Positions 51,580-60,926 are shown, counted from the first letter of the stretch. The stretch: DNA of 64,000 nt from Clostridia bacterium (GCA_017549105.1 JAFYVN010000002.1:62001-126000); one strand, 5' to 3'. The notes: a model not told the origin generated them from the sequence alone. Made by a program: numbers and translations.

Positions 51580-51719
51580 GTGAAGAATGAAAAGTGAAAA
51601 ATGAAAAATTTCGGGTGGGCGTCGCCCACACCCGTTTATATACATTTTGCGGAACAATATAATTAATTCGGAGCGGAGCGACCATTAATTTTTCATTCTT
51701 CATTATTCATTTTTAATTT
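51580..51719. repeat. Miniature inverted-repeat element between yqzL and era
   Basis: The arms TGAAGAATGAAAAGTGAAAA (left, from 51581) and the complement of the right end (ATTTTTCATTCTTCATTATT) form a long imperfect inverted repeat. An inner GC-rich hairpin GGGTGGGC / GCCCACACCC follows at 51613. It lies inside an operon, ends just before the era stop codon and encodes nothing. The style, A-rich GAATGAAAAATGAA arms and GGTGGGCGTCGCCC centre, suggests a dispersed element. Confidence 0.7.
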
Positions 51720-51721
51720 AA

Positions 51722-52612
51722 TCAATCCAAGCCGAAGTTATGGATAAGACCTTCGCGATTTCTCCAGCCTTCCTTGACCTTTACCCAGCACTGAAGGTTG
51801 ATTTTGCACTGGAAGAAATTCTCCATATCGGCTCTTGCTCTTGTTGAAATCTTTTTGAGCATATCGCCTTTTTTGCCGATGATGATTCCCTTGTGGCTCT
51901 CTCTTTCGCAATAGATAGTTGCCTCAACATCCATAATGTTGCTTCCGTCGGAACGCTCACGCATTTTTTCGATGCTGACCGCAACACCGTGGGGCACTTC
52001 CTTATCAAGAAGGAGAAGCATCTTTTCTCTGATAATCTCACCTGCAAGCACTCTTTCGGGCTGGTCTGTGAGAGTATCGTCGGGAAAGAAATGAACCGAT
52101 TCATATGTCAGCTTGTTAAGTTCTTCGATAATAAGGTCAACATTCTCATTCTTGAGTGCGCTGACGGGAACAACCGCTTCAAAATCAAATTCACTTGTGA
52201 ACTTAACGATTTTTTCCATAATCGCTTCTTTTTTCTTGACGGTATCAATCTTGTTGATTGCAAGCACAACGGGTGCCTTCTCTGCCTTAAGACGTTTGAG
52301 AAGTTCACGCTCAGCCTCACGGATATCACCCTCGGATTCCGTTACGAAAAGGCAGGCATCAACGCCGTTTATTCCGTCGCCGACTGCTTTGATCATCTTT
52401 TCACCGAGCTTCGTTTTTGGTCTGTGGTAACCCGGTGTATCGGTAAACACAAGCTGTGTTTCTCCCTCGGTGAGCACGCCCATAATTCTTGTTCTCGTTG
52501 TCTGCGGTTTCTGGGTAACGATTGCCACCTTCTGACCGAGCATTCTGTTGAGAAGTGAAGATTTGCCTACATTCGGGCATCCGACTATTGCAACAAATGC
52601 GGTTTTTGTCAT
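51722..52612 (-). CDS. era: GTPase Era
   Basis: Era is an essential GTPase for assembly of the 30S ribosome subunit. The 296-residue protein has G1 GCPNVGKSS, G3 DTPGYH, G4 NKID and G5 SAL, and a C-terminal KH domain (GIIIGKKGDMLKKI). GGAG precedes the ATG. It is located between recO/yqzL and dgkA, the usual Firmicutes order. Confidence 0.97.
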   Translation of the reverse strand: MTKTAFVAIVGCPNVGKSSLLNRMLGQKVAIVTQKPQTTRTRIMGVLTEGETQLVFTDTPGYHRPKTKLGEKMIKAVGDGINGVDACLFVTESEGDIREAERELLKRLKAEKAPVVLAINKIDTVKKKEAIMEKIVKFTSEFDFEAVVPVSALKNENVDLIIEELNKLTYESVHFFPDDTLTDQPERVLAGEIIREKMLLLLDKEVPHGVAVSIEKMRERSDGSNIMDVEATIYCERESHKGIIIGKKGDMLKKISTRARADMENFFQCKINLQCWVKVKEGWRNREGLIHNFGLD

Positions 52613-52622
52613 ATATATCTCC

Positions 52623-53114
52623 TTATTTAACGTGTTTCACGAAAAAATTCTTTATTCCGTAAGGTCCTGCAAAAACGAAAATCACGCTTGCGATGAAGCT
52701 GATGATAAATCCGATCAGAACAGGGATATTTTCTTTGTAGTATTCAAACATTTTCACGAACGCTTCCGGCTGATACAGAATTGAAATCCCGACAGCAACC
52801 GAACCGATTGCCGCAATCAGCACTGCACCCGCCGCTGCATCCTTCGAGATTTTTGCGAGAGAATTGATTTCTTTTGTTGCAAGGTCAACAACCTTTTCGA
52901 CGGCAGTATTGACAGCTTCAAGCGCCATAACCAGACCGCTGACGGCAAAAAGCAAAGCAAGCTGAGTTCTGCTGACCTCAAAAAAATCGTGAACAAAAAG
53001 AAATCCGAACATATATGCAGTAAAACACAGATGAATACGCATATTTCTCTCGTGCGCTATGCAGTATGTAATTCCTCTGAAAGCATAAACGAAGCTCTTA
53101 AGCAGATTTCTCAT
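52623..53114 (-). CDS. dgkA: Undecaprenol/diacylglycerol kinase (DgkA family)
   Basis: The 163-residue integral membrane kinase should phosphorylate undecaprenol (Gram-positive DgkA/UndK role) or diacylglycerol. Conserved features are FRGITYCIAHERNMRIH at the N-terminus and EAVNTAVEKVVD with the catalytic glutamate. The protein has about 30-40 residues more than most, with a fourth membrane helix at the C-terminus (PVLIGFIISFIASVIFVF). Its ATG overlaps the ybeY stop by four bases (ATGA). Confidence 0.93.
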   Translation of the reverse strand: MRNLLKSFVYAFRGITYCIAHERNMRIHLCFTAYMFGFLFVHDFFEVSRTQLALLFAVSGLVMALEAVNTAVEKVVDLATKEINSLAKISKDAAAGAVLIAAIGSVAVGISILYQPEAFVKMFEYYKENIPVLIGFIISFIASVIFVFAGPYGIKNFFVKHVK

Positions 53115-53623
53115 ACGTTTTCATCATCCATATAATAACTTGAATTTCGTTTCAGACCGAGTTTTGTAAGAACGGTTTCTTCTTTTTCACGCATTCTGAC
53201 GCTCTCCATACCACCGTTGACGTGGTCGTAGCCGAGCAGATGAAGCATTGAATGAACGGTAAGAAAACCGATTTCACGCTGAAGGGAGTGACCGTATCTG
53301 TCTGCCTGATCGATTGCGTGCGGAATTGAAATAACAATATCACCGAGCATCTTCGCACCCGTATCGTGATTGATGTCGTAAACACCGTTTTCACCGAGCG
53401 GGAAAGAAAGAACATCGGTCGCTCTATCGATATTTCTGAACTGACGGTTGAGCTTGTGGATTTCTTCATCATCAACGAATGTAACACTCACTTCTGCCGC
53501 ACCGTCAAACTCTTCCTGAACAAGAACAGCGGTACAGCAACGGCGCACAAGCATACGTACACCGGTGGGAATACGGATTTCGCTCTGATCGTTTGAGATA
53601 ACAACCTTAACCTTTCCTGTCAT
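53111..53623 (-). CDS. ybeY: rRNA maturation endoribonuclease YbeY
   Basis: YbeY is a zinc-dependent single-strand endoribonuclease in 16S rRNA 3' processing and ribosome quality control. The 170-residue protein has the metal-binding signature HSMLHLLGYDH, with three histidines, following RATDVLSFP. It overlaps phoH by 17 bases and dgkA by 4. Order and overlaps are typical of Firmicutes. Confidence 0.96.
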   Translation of the reverse strand: MTGKVKVVISNDQSEIRIPTGVRMLVRRCCTAVLVQEEFDGAAEVSVTFVDDEEIHKLNRQFRNIDRATDVLSFPLGENGVYDINHDTGAKMLGDIVISIPHAIDQADRYGHSLQREIGFLTVHSMLHLLGYDHVNGGMESVRMREKEETVLTKLGLKRNSSYYMDDENV

Positions 53624-54584
53624 TTCTTTTACGCTCCTCTTCCTGCTTTTCGTAAGCCTTTATGATATCCTGCACCAATCTGTGGCGCACAACGTCCTTT
53701 TCGCTGAATCTTACGGTGCCGATATCCTCAACATTCTTAAGAATTCTGACCGCTTCTTTAAGTCCCGAACGTTTGCCGTCGGGAAGGTCTATCTGAGTTA
53801 CGTCACCGGTCACAACCATCTTTGAATTGAAACCGAGACGGGTAAGGAACATTTTCATCTGCTCCGCTGTGGTATTCTGCGCTTCGTCGAGAATGATGAA
53901 GCTGTCGTCAAGAGTGCGTCCTCTCATATAGGCAAGAGGCGCAACCTCAATATCTCCCCTCTCCTGATGCTTCTGAAAATTCTCTGCACCGAGCATATCA
54001 AATAGAGCATCATAAAGAGGTCTTAAATACGGGTCAACCTTTGACTGCAGATCACCGGGAAGGAAACCGAGCTTTTCGCCCGCTTCAACAGCGGGTCTGG
54101 TCAGAACAATACGGTTGATTTCTTTTGCTCTGAAAGCGGTTACCGCCATTGCAACGGCGAGGTAAGTTTTACCCGTACCTGCAGGACCGATGCCGAAGGT
54201 GATTGTGTTGTTACGGATTGTTTCGATATATTTCTTCTGACCGAGAGTCTTGGGTTTTACGGGTTTACCCTTTGAAGTTATGCAAACGCAGTCAGCCGCC
54301 ATATGAACAAGCTTATCTTCGTTGCCGTCGTTGACAAGCGAAAGAACATAGCGTACATTTTGTTCGCTGAGCGATTCGCCTCTGTTGATAAGAGTCAGAA
54401 GCCCGTTGATTGCACGCACACCCTTCTGCACATTCTCTGCCTCACCGGCAACCTTAAGTTCAGAACCGCGGCTGATAACAGATACCCCGAATTCCTTTTC
54501 GATGAGCTTCACATTTTCGTCAAAGCTTCCGAAAAGGCTCACTGCCTGTTCCATTCTGTCAACATTAATAATCTGTTCAAACAT
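53607..54584 (-). CDS. phoH: PhoH-family ATPase
   Basis: The 325-residue protein has an N-terminal KH-like segment (about residues 10-90) and a PhoH ATPase domain with Walker A GPAGTGKT and Walker B-like FIILDEAQN, plus TRPAVEAGEKLGFLPGDL. PhoH-like proteins probably act with YbeY in RNA processing, an idea supported by the gene order. It is first gene of the phoH-ybeY-dgkA-era block. YqfD, the usual upstream sporulation partner, is missing. Confidence 0.95.
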   Translation of the reverse strand: MFEQIINVDRMEQAVSLFGSFDENVKLIEKEFGVSVISRGSELKVAGEAENVQKGVRAINGLLTLINRGESLSEQNVRYVLSLVNDGNEDKLVHMAADCVCITSKGKPVKPKTLGQKKYIETIRNNTITFGIGPAGTGKTYLAVAMAVTAFRAKEINRIVLTRPAVEAGEKLGFLPGDLQSKVDPYLRPLYDALFDMLGAENFQKHQERGDIEVAPLAYMRGRTLDDSFIILDEAQNTTAEQMKMFLTRLGFNSKMVVTGDVTQIDLPDGKRSGLKEAVRILKNVEDIGTVRFSEKDVVRHRLVQDIIKAYEKQEEERKRNDRKG

Positions 54585-54678
54585 AATTTCACCTTAAACA
54601 TTACAATTCAGTTTAGTATAACACAATAATCTGTAAAAGTCACTATATAATTAAATAATTTTTTAAAAAAGCAAGGTT

Positions 54679-54707
54679 GATATTACCTTTCCGATGTGAT
54701 ATACTAA
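54679..54707 (+). promoter_or_regulatory. Promoter of the DUF1858-trmK-nif3 genes
   Basis: TTGATA (54679-54684), 17 bases, TATACT (54702-54707), 36 bases before the start codon. Confidence 0.7.
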
Positions 54708-54742
54708 TTGTGTATTTCAAGAACCGAAAGGATGTTAATATT

Positions 54743-54943
54743 ATGACAGAAATCACAAAAGACATGAAAATCGGCGAAATCCTTGACGCTAACCGTGAAG
54801 TTGCTCCCTTCTTCCTTGAGATGGGTATGCACTGCCTCGGCTGTCCTTCAGCAAGAAACGAAAGCGTTGCTCAGGCTTGCATGGTTCACGGCGTAAACGC
54901 TGACGAACTCATCGCAAAAATCAACGCATTTCTTGCAAAATAA
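54743..54943 (+). CDS. DUF1858 domain protein
   Basis: The 66-residue soluble protein starts at the ATG at 54743 behind AAAGGATG; the longer frame includes the promoter. [17 protein letters not shown] and [10 protein letters not shown] are the DUF1858 hallmarks. The C-x-x-C pair suggests metal or iron-sulfur handling. DUF1858 proteins are related to the N-terminal domain of Ric-type iron-sulfur repair proteins. Here it stands alone. Its stop overlaps the trmK start by one base. Confidence 0.88.
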   Translation: MTEITKDMKIGEILDANREVAPFFLEMGMHCLGCPSARNESVAQACMVHGVNADELIAKINAFLAK

Positions 54944-55638
54944 TGATTAACCTCAGCGAAAGAATGCTTATGGCGGCAAGGATGGTCAGAAGCGGAAATT
55001 CCGTTGCCGATATCGGCACCGACCATGCCTATCTGCCGGCATATCTGATTCTACGAGGCATTTCTCCGAAGGCTCTTGCGTGCGATGTGCGCAAGGGTCC
55101 GCTTGAGAATGCAAAAAATACAGTTGATACCTACTCACTCGATGATAAAATCACGCTGAGACTTTCAGACGGTTTCGACGAAATTGAGCCGTACGAAGCA
55201 GATGATTTCATTATGTGCGGAATGGGCGGAACCCTTATGGAGCAGCTTGTTTCACGCGCTGATTGGCTCAAAGATAAAAACAAAAGAATTATCGTTCAGC
55301 CTCAGTCACACGCAGAGGATATCAGAAGATTTTTCGTTGAAAACGGATTTGAAATTCTCTTTGAAGATGCATGCATTGACTCGGGCAAGCTTTACTGCGC
55401 AATGGCAGCAGAATATACGGGTAAAGCCGAAGAAAAAAGCGTTTCTTACATATATTCAGGTGAGCTTTCAAAATGTAAAAAACAAGAGGCAAAAATGTAT
55501 CTTAAAAACATAAATTCACGTCTGAAAAAGAAACTTGAAGCCGAAAAAATTCACGGCACACCCCAAAATGCAGAATATCTTGAAAAAGTGACAAACGAAC
55601 TGGAGGAAACAATCAATGGAATGCAGACCGACAGTTAA
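54943..55638 (+). CDS. trmK: tRNA (adenine22-N1)-methyltransferase TrmK
   Basis: TrmK makes m1A22 in tRNA. The 231-residue protein has the S-adenosylmethionine-binding motif VADIGTDHAYLP, the conserved FIMCGMGG motif, and a C-terminal coiled coil. TAATG couples it to the DUF1858 gene. It overlaps nif3 by 23 bases, and the trmK-nif3 pairing is conserved in Firmicutes. Confidence 0.95.
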   Translation: MINLSERMLMAARMVRSGNSVADIGTDHAYLPAYLILRGISPKALACDVRKGPLENAKNTVDTYSLDDKITLRLSDGFDEIEPYEADDFIMCGMGGTLMEQLVSRADWLKDKNKRIIVQPQSHAEDIRRFFVENGFEILFEDACIDSGKLYCAMAAEYTGKAEEKSVSYIYSGELSKCKKQEAKMYLKNINSRLKKKLEAEKIHGTPQNAEYLEKVTNELEETINGMQTDS

Positions 55639-56377
55639 AAATATATACGATTTTATTGACTCAATCGCACCGTTTGAGAAGCAATGTGAATGGGATAACA
55701 GCGGTCTTCTTATAGGTGAACCCTGCCGTGAAATTTCAAAAATCGGCATTGTGCTTGATATCACATCAGACGCGGTAAAATATGCCGCAGAAAGAGGAAT
55801 CGAGCTGATAATCAGCCACCATCCTGTTATTTTCAGACCCGTCAAAACCTTTCTCGAAGGCGATATTTCATATATGCTTGCCAGAAACGGAATATCAGCA
55901 ATCTGCGCCCACACTTCCCTTGACTGCGCAAATGGCGGAGTTAACGATGCACTCGCAGAAATTCTCGGATTTAAGAATCCCATTCCTCTTACCGATTCGG
56001 GCGAAACAGCAATGATAAGAAAAGTTGTTATCGAAGAAACCGAGGCTGATGCGCTCGCAATGCTCATAGCAGACAGACTTTCAACGGGAGTTCAGCTTGC
56101 TGACTGCGGAAAGACGATTGATACCGTTGCGCTCTGCGGAGGCGGAGGCGGTGATTTTATTCACGCTGTTGCCGAAAGCGGATGCGATGCATACATTACG
56201 GGCGAAGCAAAGCACCATGAATTTCTTGCGGCTAAAGAACTTGGAGTTACACTTATTGCGGCCGGTCATTTTGAAACAGAAAATCCCGTTGTTGCCGTGC
56301 TTGCGGATAAAATCAGAAATAATTTCAATTGTGAGGTTGAAATCATACCGCAGAAATCACCTGTGGAATATTTTTAA
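55616..56377 (+). CDS. Nif3-like dinuclear metal center protein
   Basis: This 253-residue protein belongs to the NIF3/YqfO/DUF34 family, whose members bind two metals with His and Glu residues. ISHHPVIF, AHTSLDCANGG and the C-terminal GHFETEN carry the ligands. It is of the shorter form lacking the PII-like insert. The role is debated, with GTP cyclohydrolase-like and quality-control proposals. GGAGGAAA precedes the ATG, inside trmK. Confidence 0.92.
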   Translation: MECRPTVKNIYDFIDSIAPFEKQCEWDNSGLLIGEPCREISKIGIVLDITSDAVKYAAERGIELIISHHPVIFRPVKTFLEGDISYMLARNGISAICAHTSLDCANGGVNDALAEILGFKNPIPLTDSGETAMIRKVVIEETEADALAMLIADRLSTGVQLADCGKTIDTVALCGGGGGDFIHAVAESGCDAYITGEAKHHEFLAAKELGVTLIAAGHFETENPVVAVLADKIRNNFNCEVEIIPQKSPVEYF

Positions 56378-56390
56378 TGAGGAATAAACT

Positions 56391-58145
56391 ATGCCCCTTG
56401 ACGGAATTACGATAAATTTATTAAAACAAGAGCTTTCACGATTCATTGTCGGAAGCCGAATAGAAAAAATACACCAGCCATCAAAAGACGAGCTGGTGTT
56501 TCATCTGCGTTCAAGAGAAGGAGTTTACCGCCTGCTTGTGTCGGCATCGGCAAACAGTCCGAGGCTTCATCTGACGGCAAGAGCCCCCGAAAATCCCGCC
56601 GTTCCTCCGATGCTCTGTATGCTTTTCAGAAAGCATCTGACAGGTGCGGTAATCACCGATATACGCCAGCTCGGACTTGACAGAGTTGTTTTTATTGACC
56701 TTGCAGGCACAAATGAAATAGGCGATGCCGTAACCTTTACACTCTGTGTGGAAATTATGGCAAAACACAGCAATATTATCCTTGTCAATTCAGATGGAAC
56801 AATCGTGGATGCTGTAAAGCGAGTTGACTTTACACAGTCTTCCGTAAGACAGATTTTGCCTACGTTCAGATATGAGCTTCCTCCCCGTCAAAACAAGTTA
56901 AATTTAACCGAAACAGAGGTTGATTCTGCTGTTTCAGCAATAAAAAACTGCGTCGGAAAGCGTCTTTCAGGTGCAATCCTTGAATCTCTTGAAGGTGTTT
57001 CTCCTTTAATAAGCCGTGAAATTGCATCATTTGCGTGCGGTGGAGACATCGGCACAGCAGAAATGAATGAAATCAATGAACAAAGGCTTTCAACCAAGCT
57101 TTCAGAAATCAAGGAGGCTCTGCTTTCCGGCAAAGCTTCACCGACTATGCTTATGCGTGAAAATGTAAAGCCTTATGACTTTACATTCACTGATATAACC
57201 CAATACGGATTTACTGTAACAGCAAGACCTTTTGAGAGCTTTTCGGAGCTTCTCGACGATTTTTATTACGAAAAAGACCGCTTCGAAAGAACCCGTCAGC
57301 GCAGTCAGTCGCTTCTCAAACTGCTCAACAACGCAGCCGCAAGAGCTGCAAGAAAACTGCAGAGCAGACAAGCAGAACTTGAAGCGTGCGCAGACCGTGA
57401 CACCCTTAGAATCAATGCAGAATTAATTCTTGCAAATCAGTACAGACTTGAAAAAGGTTCGCTTTTCTATGACCTTGAAAACTATTACAGCAACAATGAA
57501 ATCATCCGCATCGCTGCCGATCCGGCTCTTTCTCCTGCAGCAAATGCGCAGAAATATTTCAAAGAATACCGCAAAGCAAAGGTTGCCGAGAGTATGCTCG
57601 GCGAGCTGATTGAGCAGAGCGAGCAGGAGCTTGCATATCTTGAATCGGTCATCGACTCTGTTAACCGTGCTGACGGATATACAGAGCTTGCCGAAATCCG
57701 CAACGAACTTTATGAGCAGGGATATCTCAAGCGCGCCAAAAACGATAAAACCAAAAAAGCAAAGCCGATGCCGCCAATGGAATATATTTCCGACGACGGA
57801 TACACAATTCTTGTTGGCAGAAACAACGTTCAGAACGACCTGCTGACCTTCAAGACAGCAGCAAAGGATGATTCCTGGTTTCACACCCAGAAAATCCCCG
57901 GCTCCCACGTTGTTGTTATCGGCAACGGCGATATTATCCCCGAGCGAACCTGCCGTCAGGCGGCAATACTCGCCGCATATCACAGCGGAGGCCGTGAATC
58001 CTCGCAGGTTGCGGTTGATTACACCGAAGTACGTTTGCTCAAAAAACCAACGGGCGCAAAACCCGGCAAAGTTATTTATCACACATATAACACAATGTGG
58101 GTAACACCCGACAGAGAGCTTTGCGAGAGGCTTAAGAAGAAATGA
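56391..58145 (+). CDS. rqcH: Ribosome quality control protein RqcH (NFACT family)
   Basis: RqcH binds stalled 50S-peptidyl-tRNA complexes and adds C-terminal alanine tails as degradation tags. The 584-residue protein has the NFACT-N domain (about 1-180), helix-hairpin-helix region, coiled coils (about 290-430) and the NFACT-R domain with DDSWFHTQKIPGSHVV and GRESSQVAVDYT. Older annotation as fibronectin-binding protein is superseded. A four-base overlap (ATGA) couples it to the methyltransferase gene. Confidence 0.95.
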   Translation: MPLDGITINLLKQELSRFIVGSRIEKIHQPSKDELVFHLRSREGVYRLLVSASANSPRLHLTARAPENPAVPPMLCMLFRKHLTGAVITDIRQLGLDRVVFIDLAGTNEIGDAVTFTLCVEIMAKHSNIILVNSDGTIVDAVKRVDFTQSSVRQILPTFRYELPPRQNKLNLTETEVDSAVSAIKNCVGKRLSGAILESLEGVSPLISREIASFACGGDIGTAEMNEINEQRLSTKLSEIKEALLSGKASPTMLMRENVKPYDFTFTDITQYGFTVTARPFESFSELLDDFYYEKDRFERTRQRSQSLLKLLNNAAARAARKLQSRQAELEACADRDTLRINAELILANQYRLEKGSLFYDLENYYSNNEIIRIAADPALSPAANAQKYFKEYRKAKVAESMLGELIEQSEQELAYLESVIDSVNRADGYTELAEIRNELYEQGYLKRAKNDKTKKAKPMPPMEYISDDGYTILVGRNNVQNDLLTFKTAAKDDSWFHTQKIPGSHVVVIGNGDIIPERTCRQAAILAAYHSGGRESSQVAVDYTEVRLLKKPTGAKPGKVIYHTYNTMWVTPDRELCERLKKK

Positions 58146-58849
58146 ACAACGAAACATTAAAATCAATCCGTGATGCAGAAAAAGAATCACACCTTGAAAT
58201 ATACTCAACCGCCAAACTTTTCGAAAGCGGAAGTTGGCTTCAAAATCCCGTAAAAACAGTTGTTGACTTGCTCGATTATTTCAAAGATTATTGTAAACTC
58301 AATATTTTGGATTTAGGGTGCGGTGTAGGAAGAAACTGTATTCCGATTGCTCAAGAATTCAAAAAGATTTCCTGCAATATCGACTGTGTTGATATCCTTG
58401 ATTTCGCCATTGAGGAATTGAATAAAAACAGTATAGATTACGGTGTTGAGGAAGAAATCAACGGCATCATTTCATCAATTGATGATTTTACAATCAAAAA
58501 TAATCACTATGATTTGATAATTGCCGTTTCGGCACTCGAACACATAAACTCTGAAATCGCATTCACTGAAAAACTTAACGAGATTAAAAACGGCATAAGA
58601 AAAAACGGAATTGTTTGTCTGATAATCAACTCCGAAATAACGGAAATCAACAAATATAACGGGCAGATACTTGTTCCGCAGTTTGAAGTAAATCTGAAAA
58701 CGCAAAACCTCTCTGATTTGCTCAATGAAACCTTTGATGAATGGGAAGTAATAAAAAATACAGTTTGCAAACAAAAATACGACATACCGAGAAAAGACTG
58801 CATTTCGGATTTGACAACAGACGTTGTTACCTTTGTTGTCAAAAAATAG
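58142..58849 (+). CDS. Class I SAM-dependent methyltransferase
   Basis: The 235-residue protein has motif I LDLGCGVGRN, a DIVDIL-type acidic loop (VDILDFAIEEL) and motif IV VSALEHINSE. The substrate is unknown. Its codons are clearly richer in A/T than those of rqcH and the other neighbours (for example many ATT, AAT and AAA codons), which suggests later acquisition. It is nonetheless coupled to rqcH by ATGA. A half copy of the inverted-repeat element follows. Confidence 0.85.
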   Translation: MNNETLKSIRDAEKESHLEIYSTAKLFESGSWLQNPVKTVVDLLDYFKDYCKLNILDLGCGVGRNCIPIAQEFKKISCNIDCVDILDFAIEELNKNSIDYGVEEEINGIISSIDDFTIKNNHYDLIIAVSALEHINSEIAFTEKLNEIKNGIRKNGIVCLIINSEITEINKYNGQILVPQFEVNLKTQNLSDLLNETFDEWEVIKNTVCKQKYDIPRKDCISDLTTDVVTFVVKK

Positions 58850-58860
58850 CTAAAGCCACA

Positions 58861-58910
58861 TTTACACCTCATCCACCGCAAGCGGTCCCCCTTCCCCTTA
58901 AGGGGAAGGC
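58861..58910. repeat. Partial copy (right half) of the inverted-repeat element, copy C
   Basis: The 50 bases are 49/50 identical to the right half of copy B (45941-45990), and end in a CCTTCCCC-AAGGGGAAGG palindrome. The left half is absent. It lies just after the methyltransferase stop. Confidence 0.85.
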
Positions 58911-58922
58911 TTGACAAAAATC

Positions 58923-58957
58923 AAAACCGCCGACTTCTACAAGTCAGCGGTTTTTGT
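58923..58957. terminator. Terminator between convergent genes
   Basis: AAAACCGC-GACTT pairs with AAGTC-GCGGTTTT with one mismatch and a CTAC loop, and TTTG-TTTT follows. It ends the rqcH-methyltransferase transcript and, on the other strand, the DUF378 one. Confidence 0.75.
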
Positions 58958-58958
58958 T

Positions 58959-59183
58959 TTACTGAATATCGTCTGTGCCTGTTTCAACAAGGCTTTCGGT
59001 ATCTCTGAAAAGAAGAGACACGCACCAGACGCCCGCAAGGGCAACAAGTGTGTATACAATTCTGCTGAGAATTGCACCCTGACCGCCGAAAATCCAGGCA
59101 ACGATATCAAACTGAAACAGACCTATGCTGCCCCAGTTAAGCGCACCGATAATTACGAGGGCCAGTGAAATTTTATCAAGCAT
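58959..59183 (-). CDS. DUF378 membrane protein
   Basis: The 74-residue protein has two membrane helices around LVIIGALNWGSIGLFQFDIV and the central region GAILSRIVYTLVALAGVWCV, both typical of DUF378. The function is unknown. An in-frame TTG three codons upstream is directly on the ribosome-binding site, so the ATG at 59183 is the start. It is followed by a terminator. Confidence 0.82.
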   Translation of the reverse strand: MLDKISLALVIIGALNWGSIGLFQFDIVAWIFGGQGAILSRIVYTLVALAGVWCVSLLFRDTESLVETGTDDIQ

Positions 59184-59262
59184 TCGTTTCAACTCCTTAA
59201 TCGCTTTTCAAGTTTATTATAAGTCGAAACAAACGCTTTATTCTTTGTTTTACAGGAAAATT

Positions 59263-59814
59263 TTAGAATTCAAAATCAACGTCGCTGTCTTTGAGAAGCG
59301 GCGCATTTTTATCTTTTTCGGAAAGAACAGGGTCTGTGACGCCCCATTCAACACCGATTTCAGCATCATCAAAGCGGACGCTTCTGTCGTTTTCGGGCGA
59401 ATAGAATTCATCTACCTTATATGCGATTTCAACATCGTCGGTCAGAGTCACAAATCCGTGAAGACAGCCTTTGGGGATAAAAAGCATCTTTTTATTCTCT
59501 GCGCTGAGTTCAACAGCAACCCATTTCATATAAGTAGGCGAACCTTTGCGGATATCAACCGCAACATCAAGAATCGCACCCTTGATGCAGGAAACAAGCT
59601 TTGCCTGTGCCATAGGATTTTTCTGGCAATGAAGTCCTCTGAGCGTTCCTTTTTTTGCAGAAAAAGAACGGTTATCCTGAACAAAGTCGGCTGTTATGCC
59701 GACTTTTTCAAACTCTTTTTTTGAATATGTTTCGCAAAACCAACCTCGGTTATCACCGAAAACCTGCGGTTCTGCTTCAAAAACACCGCTGATTGCGGTT
59801 TCGTTAAGCTTCAT
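59263..59814 (-). CDS. rmlC: dTDP-4-dehydrorhamnose 3,5-epimerase (RmlC)
   Basis: RmlC converts dTDP-4-dehydro-6-deoxyglucose to the L-rhamno form. From the ATG at 59814, behind GGAGG, it has 183 residues: the cupin-like fold with GTLRGLHCQ (catalytic His) and [10 protein letters not shown], and the conserved tyrosine region later. It overlaps rmlA by 11 bases. rmlB and rmlD are not in the window. Confidence 0.93.
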   Translation of the reverse strand: MKLNETAISGVFEAEPQVFGDNRGWFCETYSKKEFEKVGITADFVQDNRSFSAKKGTLRGLHCQKNPMAQAKLVSCIKGAILDVAVDIRKGSPTYMKWVAVELSAENKKMLFIPKGCLHGFVTLTDDVEIAYKVDEFYSPENDRSVRFDDAEIGVEWGVTDPVLSEKDKNAPLLKDSDVDFEF

Positions 59815-60739
59815 TATTTTCCTCCGCACCCCAACAGGGTCTTTCACCCGGTTTATCCGCAGAATAAAGAATTTTACCCTCGGCAACCGATCTTAAGTGC
59901 TGACCGTAGGACGATTTTCCGTATTTTTCTGCCGAACGAAGAAGAGCTTCTCTGCTTATCCAGCGCATGTTATATGCAATCTCCTCGGGTGCGGAAATTT
60001 TGATTCCCTGAAGCTTTTCAATGGTTCTGATAAAGTTTGCCGCATCGGTAAGACTTTCGACAGTACCTGTATCAAGCCAGGCAAAACCTCTGCCCATAAG
60101 TCTGATATCAAGGTCACCGTTCTGAAGATACATCTGATTGATATCGGTTATCTCAAGTTCGCCTCTCTTTGAAGGCTTGAGCGATTTTGCATATTCAACA
60201 ACACGGTTATCGTAGAAATAAAGACCGGTAACCGCATAGTTTGACTTGGGAACCTCGGGTTTTTCTTCAATCGAAACGGGAACTCCGTTTTCATCGAATT
60301 CAACAACACCAAAAGCCTGAGGATTATCAACATAATAGCCGAAAATCGTTGCTCTGTTTTTATTTTTTGATGCCTGTCTGAGCATATGGCCGAGACCGTT
60401 GCCATAGAAAATATTATCACCGAGAATCATTGCAACATCGTCATCGCCGATAAACTCTTCACCGATGATGAAAGCCTGAGCAAGACCGTCTGGGCTTTGC
60501 TGAACGGCATACGAAAGATTCAAGCCGAACTGCCTTCCGCTTCCGAGAAGCTCCTGAAATCTGGGAGTATCGGTCGGGGTTGAAATGATAAGAATTTCTC
60601 TGATTCCCGCAAGCATAAGCGTTGACAGGGGATAATATATCATAGGTTTGTCATAAACGGGCAAAAGCTGCTTACTTGTTACCATAGTCAAGGGATAAAG
60701 TCTTGTTCCCGAGCCGCCCGCCAGAATGATACCTTTCAA
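59804..60739 (-). CDS. rmlA: Glucose-1-phosphate thymidylyltransferase (RmlA)
   Basis: RmlA makes dTDP-glucose, the first step to dTDP-L-rhamnose. The 311-residue protein has the signature [13 protein letters not shown], the metal-binding GDNIFYG and EKPEVPKSN, with WLDTGT at the C-terminal side. It is of the long, tetrameric type. The start is TTG, with GGAGTG upstream; no ATG fits the conserved N-terminus. It is first in a two-gene unit with rmlC. dTDP-rhamnose may feed the rhamnosyltransferase-like genes around 9-10 kb. Confidence 0.95.
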   Translation of the reverse strand: MKGIILAGGSGTRLYPLTMVTSKQLLPVYDKPMIYYPLSTLMLAGIREILIISTPTDTPRFQELLGSGRQFGLNLSYAVQQSPDGLAQAFIIGEEFIGDDDVAMILGDNIFYGNGLGHMLRQASKNKNRATIFGYYVDNPQAFGVVEFDENGVPVSIEEKPEVPKSNYAVTGLYFYDNRVVEYAKSLKPSKRGELEITDINQMYLQNGDLDIRLMGRGFAWLDTGTVESLTDAANFIRTIEKLQGIKISAPEEIAYNMRWISREALLRSAEKYGKSSYGQHLRSVAEGKILYSADKPGERPCWGAEENNEA

Positions 60740-60792
60740 TTAATTCACTCCGTTTCAAATTGAAGATGTATTTGCCGCAACATCTTTACAAT

Positions 60793-60821
60793 ATAATATC
60801 ACCATTTGTAGAAATTGTCAA
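60793..60821 (-). promoter_or_regulatory. Promoter of rmlA-rmlC
   Basis: On the minus strand TTGACA (60821-60816), 17 bases, TATTAT (60798-60793). The promoter is divergent from that of uvrB. Confidence 0.7.
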
Positions 60822-60891
60822 CAAACAAAGGAGAAATAAGATATTTGTTTATGAAAATTGTAATAAAGATAAAAATATTTTTAAATAACAG

Positions 60892-60920
60892 TTTACATTT
60901 AAAATTTAATGTGATATAAT
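60892..60920 (+). promoter_or_regulatory. Promoter of uvrB-uvrA
   Basis: TTTACA (60892-60897), 17 bases, TATAAT (60915-60920). The LexA box lies just downstream, over the expected start site. Confidence 0.8.
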
Positions 60921-60926
60921 CGTTAT

